In this document: in pieces, positions 10,601 through 21,700 of the stretch
Position numbering within the stretch: the first letter of the stretch is position 1
Layout of the letters: each line of letters opens with the position of its first letter
Assembly (NCBI GenBank): GCA_947359465.1
Contig: OX375881.1
Coordinates: 74,051,914 to 74,115,913 of the forward strand
From: Metellina segmentata
Taxonomy: Eukaryota; Arthropoda; Arachnida; Araneae; Tetragnathidae
DNA: 64,000 nucleotides
Direction of reading: 5' to 3'
Notes under the pieces: model-generated
The model's input: the letters and a program-made list of their open reading frames with translations, nothing else
Databases searched by the model: none
Told to the model about the DNA's origin: nothing
Program-made: the position numbers and the translations under genes

Positions 10601-13093
10601 TTTAACAAATTCTTTTTTGGGAAAAAGGTCATACAAAATTAAGTAAAACATAAAAATGTACAGCTGAAATTAATTGTGCAGTCATTGCAACAGAATGCAA
10701 TGTATGTATCCTATGAAGGATTACTTGTTTAGATGCCTGCTTCTCTCTCTGGTCAGAAAGTGGATGATATTGTAGATGAGTGCAAAAGTATATTTTTTTT
10801 GCAGGTAATTTGGAAAAGGTATTTTGCTAATCGAAATTGTATAAAATATTTAGGGTAATTTTTTCATATTTTTATGCAAGGGATTTTTAGGAAAAAAAAT
10901 TGCGGGGCTCTGCTTGTAACATTTAGCAAGACCTTTTTAAGTATATCTATGCCTTTCTCAGTTTAGAAATATAAATTTCATTTTCACATTTATTTCTGAA
11001 TTCTAGATTATGTTTAGGACATTCCAACATGCAATTAAGGGGTGAAAGAAACTAGGTTGTGTGTGAATACTGCTCTAATTTTTGTTAAGAGAAAAATGGT
11101 CAAATAACCTGATTGTTTGACCATCAATAATAAAATACCTATGCACTATCTGAATTTTTTTTAAATGTGAATGTTATTTTATCTACATAGTGCATGCAGT
11201 GTATATATACAACTTTCATTAAATATATATCACAAAACCTTTCAGAAAGTTTAAAGAACTGCACAATTGAAACATTTTTACGCCTAGAATATCCAGGATT
11301 AAATATTATTTCACTTTTAGAACTAAGATATTATGGATAAGGCAGTATTTACTTTGCAGAATTCATTTTAATTTTACCTTTATAAATACAGCACTTCTAA
11401 CATTCCATTAATTTGTATCTAATTGGCCATGTAGCTAAAATAAGCTTAGTTGAAAGATTTAAAAAAGTTATACCCTATCATAAGGTTAAAAAAGTAATAT
11501 TTATTTATACTGCAATAGCCACATTGTTTATGACCTTAATGCTTTTATACAAAAAATATGTCATGTTATCTAATTTAGCCTTGTGAAGAAATAAAATTTT
11601 TTAAGAGTGATTATGTTTGGAGGGTATTTCTACAAGCACAAGCTTAAAAATTACTTTTGTACTCTAAGACCAATGGAAGATGATAAAAACCTTTTAAAAT
11701 TTGATTGATGGTTAAAGATGAAATTACACTATCTCTATTATACCCTTACATTATATATTGAAGTTATATTTGGAAATAGAAATTTCTTTGTAAAAACTAA
11801 CTCATAGTTGAACAGTATCCTGTATTTTAAATTATTCTATCAGTAACAGGCCGATTCTCACGTTGTTGAAAGTAACTTCTAGACTTCAATCTTTTAATGA
11901 TACTAATATAATTTACTTTCAAAGGGCAATATTATTGACACATACTTTAATAAAAAAAAATCAGCTGTCGAAAATTCAAGGGATTATAAGAGAAAAACAA
12001 ACCACATTAAAGTTTTCGAAATATAGTTAGAATTCTATATTCAACCAATATATTCTGATAAATTTGTAACAATAAAATCTATACATAAGCAGCATTAAAG
12101 GTAGAGTCGCGTAAAAAAAGAAACATTTCCCTTTATTTTGAGCACTTTGTAGTAGAGAAAATTCAAATATCATTCAAAAGAAAACAATATCCTCTACAAA
12201 TTCAGATGCAAAAATATTGTATAAGGGACCGTCTTCATATCAAATTTTACATAAACAACAAAATTTCCAATGTCAACACTATGTTTTGATGCCTTAATCA
12301 GATTCTACATAGCCAAAATATGAAATTTTCATGTATTTACTATCGCTGTATTCGGAGGTATTGAATGTTGAAGCAGTTGTACATTTCAGGAATCATCTCA
12401 ACATTGAAAGTGATTATTTGTAGTTAATCAATAACTGTTCATTTGTTGCTCGACTAAAAGAAGATTACAAAGAACTTTAACACTCCTGGTGATTGTCTCG
12501 ACAAGGTATTTCGTCATTAGCAAGATTGACCAGATCTTGATGGATGAGAAATTTGAAAAGAATGATTATCAATACATTTACTGTTTTATTTCACTATTTA
12601 ACAGTCAATTTTAATTGTTAAACTTGTTCCCCAACTGCTATTTTTAGCAACTCTATTAAAGAAACTTTTCATGACTGCTAATAATAATCGTCATCGCAAG
12701 TTAACAATAGACATTAAGACTTATTGTAAAAACATTTGCCCATCTTTACTATTAGATTGATCATTCTTCAACTGTACCACAAGACAGGTAGAAAGCAATG
12801 TCCCTTAAATTACATAAATGATATTTCCAAACATTAAAAAAATTTTTTCACAATCCTCTGGTTGGTCATAATTTTTTTCACCTTTTGGATGACCCCTAAA
12901 ATTGGAATAATAAAGAAAATTTAAGTGTAGCGCAAAAACAATTCACAGTAAAGAACTTAAATTTTGTATGATTACATTAAAAGTCATTCTGAATTAATTT
13001 CAGTCAAAATATATCAAGGTTTCTATTCAGTTTCTATATATTAATTTAATAACATTGCAAATGAAACTTATTTAAAAAACAAAACAGTATGTA
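4655..13093. other. AT-rich non-coding stretch, no gene seen
   Basis: No frame here looks like protein; the longest ORF (7260-7517) has no recognisable features. Homopolymer runs and simple AT-rich sequence dominate. A short piece near 8180-8280 faintly resembles a transposase strand (WTDETKF) but is too short to call. The stretch lies between convergent genes and may include 3' UTR sequence of either. Confidence 0.6.
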
Positions 13094-13371
13094 TGTGGCA
13101 TGCTCGACCCCCCATCCACTTGTAGCGATGCCAGCGCCACGGAGTATATAAGACGGAGTGCAGGTGCAACAAGTAAAGCAGAAGAGAAAAAGAGCGAAGT
13201 CACCAGCTGCGAAGCTCTCATCAAAATGTTTGTTTTTGATGTCTCTTTAAGTTAGGCTTAAGAGCCTAAAGCTGTATACTCAATCGTAGAAGATATTTTA
13301 TTGATTTAAAACAGAGTTATTCTTTAGTCCCTTCATCCATCAACAACCCTAGACATACCCAAACCAGAACA
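13094..13371 (+). mobile_element. Solo LTR (278 bp) of a retrotransposon
   Basis: The segment begins TGTGGCATGC and ends CCAGAACA, so it has TG...CA termini. It is flanked by the 4-bp direct repeat TGTA at 13090-13093 and 13372-13375. A TATA box (GTATATAAG) lies near 13143-13151 in a GC-richer promoter-like segment. No internal region or second LTR is nearby. This is the structure left by LTR-LTR recombination, most likely of a Ty3/gypsy element. The strand is assigned from the TATA box. Confidence 0.75.
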
Positions 13372-13375
13372 TGTA

Positions 13376-16300
13376 TATTTTTGGCAATACTTAATAGCAA
13401 CATGCTACAAGATCAGTGCTATAGGAATATTATTTAGAAGACCTCCATAAAAGTCTGGGAAACTTTTAACATTAGGAGCTCCAAATTTTCATTCTCATAA
13501 TTCCAAAGAGTTTTATCGAAAGACACGAAATTTGGTATCTGAAGTTAAATTATGACATAAATTTGAAAATTTTGTCTCAAATTAAGGGGTTTTAATTGTA
13601 AATTTCAAGTTGGTGATCAATTTAATATCAAGACAGCTTATGCAAATTTTAAACATGAATTTATAGAAGACATTTATTACCTGTAAAATGGTATCTTTGA
13701 ATTTGCTCTACTGTTAAAATTGTTTGAATGAAGAGAAGTTTTTTTTCTGTGACTATGTATGGAGAATTTAGTTCTCATACAATTGTTAGCTGTCAAGATT
13801 TTACCTGTAGCACAGAACTATTTTGATGAATTCTCACAGTAGCTCAAAAACAAACAATAATCACAACATTAAATTAAATGCAGTGTATAATAAGCACAGA
13901 AAATTTTATATTTTTATTCTCGAGCAATTTCACTTTTGCATCAACATATAATTATTTAGGTACACATATCTACCCATAGGTAAATTTGTAAACCAATCAT
14001 GCAATGTTGAATTCAATCCTAGTGTTCCACAAATTAATCCATAAAATGTTTAAAATTATTGCAATGGAATTATAAAGACGTTAACAGAATTTCTATTTGT
14101 CTGTAGTGTAAAGCATAATATTCAGGGCCATATTTTATTGAATACTTATACTTACAAAACTTTAAATACCAATGATAACAAATTATTTTACACAAGTTAG
14201 AAAATTAAGATTAATATTAAAATTATAGGGTATAAAATTTAGAAAGTCGTTTAGTATAATGAAGCACAAAACATAATAGACTCGGAGTGCATCTAAAAAT
14301 TTTTGAAACACAGTAACTCATTCATTTTACTATTCTTTGCTTCATAAAGTAAATACTCCTTTAAAACATAGTTATGACTGATCCAGTCAATTTAAATGCA
14401 TCATCTCAGTCTGTTTGCAATGGGACTGGCTTTTATGAGAATTCTTTAAAAAAAATTTTGTTTTCACAAACTTAACTAGTTTACACACATTGATTACAGT
14501 GAATACTATATTTTACAATAAATAATAAAAAACAAGTGCTAAAATACATAGCTGAATGCCTCATAAATAAATCTGCACCTTAGATAGCTTTTAACATTTA
14601 AAAGCAGAATATAATTTCATAATTGGGGTATAAGCAAAACAAATGTTAAGATACATTCCTGTTTTTTCTACATCTGAATTTTATTCAGTGAGATTAAATA
14701 CAGGTTAGAATAATGCAGATAAATATATATAATGCTTGATACAAACATTTAAAAAAGTCTGACGAGTTTCAACTTAAACTTTAATATAACAAATGAATTG
14801 ACATATAATTAGATATATATCTGATATTTGAATGTTTTACTAATTCAAACTACAAAAGAGAAAATCAACAAATTCGTTGCAAAAAGGAAAGATCAAGTAA
14901 CAGTATTAGTTTTTTTCAGGCTTTGTTTGCAACAAACACAGCAATTCAGAGCTGTGGAATGTTTTACTGTAAATATCACCATTTGACCAGAATATTAGGT
15001 TCACTAACTTGCCTAAAAAGTAGAGCAGAACAAAAATATATACATAAATAATTCTGGATTGTTGACTGCCCTGACCAGCAGGGCACATCCAGTTTCTTAA
15101 CATTTAAATTTAATTTTTAAATTTGGGATGGATATCAATTACTCAAACACCTTATAATGTAGAAACGTTACTTGGTAACAGGTTTTGGACAGGACCTCAT
15201 GAATGAGCTGTATGCATAAAGTTGCATTTTCTGAACACTCTACCAAAAGCACCAATTATATATATACTGCTATGTAAATAACTAAATTATGTTTCTGTTT
15301 ACCATGGCTAGTTTCTTTAAAAAAAATACATAAAAATGAGAAGTCAACTGAATAACTAAAATATATAGGTAAAGCTATTTTATATTTTTCTAATATACTT
15401 TAATATATTTTATTACTTAAGGGATTGGAAACTTCCTTTAAAATACATTCCCTCTACACTGTCAATTATCTTAGTTATAGAAATCAGCTGTTAGCTTATG
15501 CTAGATAGTGCCACTAATTTTTGTGTTATTTGGATAAATTTGAAAGATATGGGCATTCAAATTGTTTCGATGGGCAAAGCTGAGAAAGATTATTATAACT
15601 CTTTCTCCTTGATAACACAACCAATTCCCTGACTGATTTAATATAACCTCTTGTGTCTAGTTCAAAAAAATGGGTGGACTATAAACATTAAAAAAAAAAA
15701 AAAACCTTTTATATCTGTGAAAGTTAGAAGTAATACATCAAATACAATTTGAATGAAATAAATTTAGTTTGAAATATCTGACCATTACGGGTTACATACA
15801 CTAATAAACAAGCTCTATATGCTTAAAGAATATGGATAGTTCAAAGTCTAAAGGACCACCAAACCACATAAGAAATATTCAAAAAAATCACATTTAAGTT
15901 TATATGGATTCCACAATTTCCAAAAATTAATATCAATAATATATTTAAAAAAATTGGTTAAGGCATTAAAAAATTTGTAATACTTAAAAAATATACGTAC
16001 ACATATATTTTATAAAACTAAAGCTTGACAAAAAAAAGTGTCATGTTTTTTTTATATAACGAAATGTTATTCTTAAAAAATTGCAAATTTTTGAATGTAC
16101 CCCAGTTAAAGTTTTGAAAACATCCTGTTTTGAGCCAGTTATATTAGTAATAAAAGCAAGTAAAATTTCTTTAATCAATCGTCACTACAAAATAATGGGA
16201 AATGAAAATCAATGTATGGCGCAAGATGTGATAAGTTAATGACAAGATTGTGAAATAGAGACAAAGGGGGCAGTGTTAGAGATCATGATAACTGGATATG

Positions 16301-18518
16301 GCAATATGTACATGTGCATACATGCACAGGATTAACTTTAACAAATTGACTTTACTTCATTCATTTTTAGGGAAAAATTTAAGCAAGCTTGTTGAATAGA
16401 AAAAATGCTTCGTTGAAGAGGAAAATATTCGAATTACCCAAAAATTACTTAGAATAAAAGACAGTTTCGCATTAAAATATAAATTTTAGGGGATAAAAAA
16501 ATTTTGAATTAAAAAATTCAAATTCTACAAGTTTCACTCTATGTGATGGTATCTTTTGTCTTACACCCCTTACTTCACCAATCAACAGGCCTTTTCAGTC
16601 CATTGTGGTTACAGCATAATATCTACGAATCCAAAATTTCACTAGATTGCTACAAAGCACTTTAGCAAAAATCCATTACTCCATAATTGATATTGTTTCC
16701 AAATCACTGAAAATTTCTTCCCTTTTCTATTGCATTGGGGGTGGCTGAAGTCCATCACCCACCCCTGGGTGCACCATTGGTTCATCCTAAAGTTTCCAAC
16801 AGAATAAAGTAACACCTAATTTTAGTAATCAAATGATTTTAAGCCTTGCATTGAGCAAAGAGAAATGAAGTTGAATAATGGGAAAAACTTGAGTTCTAAA
16901 CTCTTGTTTTATTAATAAAAGCTACGAGTTAAACTTTTAAAACTCTGCAATGCAGAAACACAGTTACAGATGGAGGTAATATATTCTATGATACATGACT
17001 AGCATATCAATCACAACAAAAAGTTTAAACATTTTCAAGCCTCAAACTATTAAAATGAGGCAAATATATTCCACAGTCTAATAAAAAGATAGACTTCTTC
17101 CTTTTCTTAGACATCTTAGAATATAACTTTTGGATCTTTTATAATCACAAGAGTGCACCATGATGGAACTTTATCTTATGCATAGTTACCAAAGCAAAAT
17201 TTGAATTTTATACTTATATCCATATTCATCTGGAGTAATTAAGCAAACAGGAAGTAGTTTTCTCTCTAGTGAGATCCTATGATAAAGATATAATGAAAAG
17301 TTATCATTTAAAGTTTAGGTTTCAAGTACAAAATAGTTGCATTTACCAACAAATAATAAAATTTAGCTGAATGAGATACCAGTTTCGTATAAAATCCACA
17401 ACATCATTCCCAGACACAATTTTACCATTGGAGATCAATTGTGAATGCAACACGAGATTCCAAATACGAAAGGCATAAGACCATCTTTTGGATTTCTCCA
17501 ATTTATACAAAACAGTCTTTTATAAACATAAAAAATTGAAAGAGCATATGATATGCTTTTTAATCATGTGATGTGATTAGATACACATACAGAGAAATCG
17601 ATTACAGTACATATTATGCTCAAACAAATATTTCATGATATACTTATGAAAAGCTTTTAAAATTAATACCTTGGTATATCAGAAGCACTACCTCATATGA
17701 TCAATGATATCCAAATTAGAAAACCAAAGTAAAATTTACCTAATGCTGACATTGCTCCATCAGTTCCAATTCATCAAATAATATCCTTTTGTTACATAAT
17801 ATATTTTTTTTAAAACTTATTACTTGCTTTTACTCTTTAAGTTATGAAATTATATAACCTTTTTTTTTAAATCTAAATTTTGTATTAAACTACCTAAATT
17901 TTTACTGTAATGAACAAAACAAAAATTTTCTTTTCAAAGATGTAAGTAATGCCTAGAATATTTATATTTAAAAAACATTTTAATAATTCCCTAAATTTGC
18001 TAGTTTTTGTGTGCTTTTCAAAAATGGGGCAAATAAAAAATTCTCAAAAAAAGAACTAGAAAACATTTATCTTCTTATTTTAAAAAAACTGTTAGGCTAA
18101 ATCAATTCAAAACACGAAATTATTCACAATTATGACAAGAGTCTTCAAAAAAGACTATTAGACCAAAAACTTACGTTTCATTGGATAGTTTTTGAAATCT
18201 AATGATCTGCTTTACATGGTGTTGAAATTTTAAAACACTTTAAAATCATGTAACCTTTCTTTTACTCTGTAGATATTTTATAACCACCCATTTTATTTGT
18301 TTTAAATTGTTCTTTTTTTAAGTTACCAAGCCTTACAGTTCTTTTAATATTTTGATTATGGAATTAATTAGTTGGTAACAATGATCAAATAGAATGAAGG
18401 CTTTCTTAATATTTCAATAATTAAAAATAATTTCAAAAGCATGTAAAAAAAATCACATATGATCTATATTTTTCCAAAGAGTACATCAAAAAGACAGTTT
18501 GACTCCACTCCTATGCCC
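13376..18518. other. AT-rich non-coding stretch downstream of RNF11
   Basis: No coding frame or recognisable transposon was seen. The stretch lies 3' of RNF11 on its - strand and may contain a long 3' UTR. One candidate - strand poly(A) signal is the TTTATT (AATAAA on the other strand) at 18292-18297, about 330 bases past the stop. Confidence 0.5.
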
Positions 18519-18558
18519 TTATATATATATATATATTTTTTTTTTGGGGGGGGGGGGG
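18519..18558. repeat. (AT)n-T11-G13 simple-sequence tract
   Basis: A TA dinucleotide run is followed by about 11 T and then 13 G, 68 bases beyond the RNF11 stop on the transcript side. In the RNF11 transcript it would read as a C-run then an A-run within the 3' UTR. Confidence 0.9.
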
Positions 18559-18625
18559 ATTATTAGAGTATTTCTACAAGAATAACTTACCATTATATAT
18601 ATTTTTACACGATCTAGGAATTTTC

Positions 18626-18797
18626 CTACACTGTATGAAAAGTGCTCAACAGGGCAGCATCTACTGGCTCCATACATGAAGGACAAGTAAAAGATCTCAT
18701 CAACCAATCATCTATACAAGAAGTATGGTAGATATGCAAACATGGCAGGTAACGAATGGAATCTCCAAAAAGGAAATCTCCCATACAAATAGCACAC
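18626..18797 (-). CDS. RNF11: RNF11 coding exon 3 (RING-H2 and stop)
   Basis: The acceptor is TTCTAAAG|GTGTGC. The split Glu codon (GA+G) restores KECAICMGDF. The exon carries the entire RING-H2 and ends DAALLSTFHTV with TAG at 18628-18626. Confidence 0.95.
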
Positions 18798-21700
18798 CTT
18801 TAGAAAATGCAAAAGTATTTTATTAAATGCAAATGTAAAAGCAAAATAAAACATATAAGATCTGAAAAACTTCCAAGTATGTTAACTAAATTTAGTAATG
18901 ACATCATCTTTTGTCTTTTATTTACATTGAATTTTAAAATAATTAGGTATTCAATCAACTAGGATTTCTTTCATGACAGATAAACAAATATGAAAAACAG
19001 CTTGTCAGAACTTGATGGCCTTTGATTAAGTAAGAAAATGCTAAATGGAAACCCAATGTGAGCAATCTGATATAATATTTGTAACTACTAGTACATACAT
19101 GTTATACAAGTAGCAAGTAAAACAATCTCATTTCTATAATACACAGCTTTAACTAGTTTAAAATTAGTTACTTCCCCATGAATTCACCCTTTAAAAATCG
19201 GTTTAGAAGGTCATTTTTACTGAAAAGGAAATAGCAGTGAAACTAGCCATTGTACTGTACCGTCATGTAAGAATTAGACGGACAACTGGTTTAAAATTAA
19301 ACTATTTATTTAGATAAATTAAATATTTACAGGTAAATTTACAAGATTAATTAAGGGCACAGCCATCGACAGTCGAGATCCTGCCTTGAGCCAAAGTAAC
19401 AATGGCAAACAGAGACTTCTGTCTCTCGTCGAATCTAGAATCAGTCTCATCCTCAAGTCCCCGTTCTCTTGGGTCCGCAGAAGCGCAGCTGCGATCGAGA
19501 AAGGGAGGGGGGTGAATTCCGAGCACCCGAGAGATGTTTATGTCCTCCTAAGAACTCATGAAACCCCCACACAGATGCAAAAACCGTTTGTAACCGACTT
19601 GGGTTCCCAACAGCAAATCTTCATCCCAGACATGGGATTAGGGAACCGACGGAAACTCCAGCTGTGTCGATGGATCAAACTGTTTTTTTGTCATCGTCTT
19701 GGCTGTTGAGCACATTCCAGCGTCCACGTGTTAGAGAAAAGGGGTCGGCTAGTACCATATGGTACAGTACATTTAATGCTCTTGTTCATTAGGTCCATGA
19801 TTAAAGAAATTAAAATTATAATTTAATAAGTCAATTAATGTGATATTGTACTTAAAGTGTTAAAATATTTGTGAAGCCAGATGATGCCACTATATACATT
19901 TCTTAGAGTATATTCACAGTTATACGTGACAAAGAATAATTTTAAAGTGGTAAATACCTTTATATATATATATACATATAAAATCCACCAACAAAACCTA
20001 TCAAATGCACACATGTATCAAAAGTAAATGAAATGTAGTGATGAAAGCATAATGTGTGTGTAATACCATAATTAATCATACTACTACTACTAATTTTTTT
20101 CCCCAATGGCGGCGCTGGACTCTTTTCTAGGCCCCTACAAGGCCTGAAATGATGGTGGACTACTTCCAATGGCAGGCACTAAGGATTTGTCCTTGGCCAA
20201 TACAAGGCTGGATGTGATGGTCACTTGTGAAGGGGCCCCCAGTGAGAGGACCATCATTACCCCTAACAAAGGACAGAACGATTTTACATCCATGCCCTGA
20301 TCCCAGATTCTAACCAGGAACTTTCCGATCCAGAGGCCAACACTGTGTACCAACCACTAGACTGGTTGGTCGGCATACTATAATAATTATTAATCTGATA
20401 TTTTTCAATAGACTCACTCTTTATTCTTGTTACTCCCGTCATAGATACCAGTAGGGAGTTGTTGAATAAAACCTATTCTTTTAGCTATTTTAACCTGTTC
20501 ATCTTCAGTCAACTGAGAAATAGGTCTACCAATGTTTGGAGACACAAAAAATACTGGCTCGGGTGGCCTATCCTGCAAGAGATAATTATGAGGAATTTTC
20601 AATGAAAAAGAAATAAAATTGATATTGAAAAACATATATTTTTATTTGCAATGGTGTATTTTAATATTACAAATAGCCAAAACAACTGAATAGAAATATA
20701 CACATGGAGCACAAATGACTAGAAACATGTAATACAAGAATGAGTTGATGCAAATAAGACATTAAAGAACATGTTTAAAAATTGTAGTTGAGTATTTAAA
20801 CCCATATGGAGCCCCTTGTCTCCAAAATCATTCATAAACTTGAGAAGATTTAAGAGTATGCAGGTTAAATAGAAAGGGTCATTAAATAGAGGTTTTATTC
20901 TCCAGTATTTTACCTTTCCATATCAAGTTCGTGCTCTAAATGTAATGAAAAAAGAAGACAGCCAATTTTTTTTCTTAAAATGCATCTGAGGATGCTATGG
21001 TTAGAGGCAAGTTTGATCCTCATGTGGTATTAAAATAGCTGCTTGGAGTTTTCTGCTTTCATCAAGTCAGCATGCAAAATACACTGCTGGAAATTAAAAT
21101 GCATACCAAGAAAGACAAGAGAAATTAAATTCACATTCATAGATATAGCTTAGGTGCTTAGGATAACATATAGCTTAGGATACTAGGAAGAAATGATAAA
21201 AAGCACTATTTTACTAGACTTGGTAAACACTATACAATCTGTAGCTTAAGCAACCACCATGGGCAGTAATAAAAGCTACTACATGGTCTAGTATTGAGAA
21301 GTTGGATATATGTGTTTGGTGATTGTCAGCCCATGCAGTTTCAATACATTGCCAAAATTTATCAGTGTTGGTCATTTTGTTTCTAAGACCCGCTTTTGGC
21401 CAAAATTAATAGATGCCTTATTAATTAAAAACGAATTGATCAAAATGCCTTATTAAAAACTAATTGATCAAAATATTTTTGTTTTTAGTCAAAGGAAAGA
21501 GTAATTCAGATCTTTGAAATATTTTTTAAAATTCGTACTAGTAACATGATGAAAATTTCACACAATAGTTTGATGGGACTAGTAACATGTGTTGTTTCCT
21601 CTAGACCTACTGCAAATTCGAATAGGTTTTGCATCTAGTGAATATCATTTAATTCTGAAAGACGTTGTTGTTAACGATATATCGGTTGCATAAATTTATG

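Noticed and set aside
16730..16790. Short GC-rich patch with CACCCACCCCTGGGTGC palindrome
   Set aside because: Too short and isolated to assign a function.
19386..19709. 107-aa ORF inside RNF11 intron 2
   Set aside because: Lies within the element with TGTACTGTACC ends and has no recognisable features.
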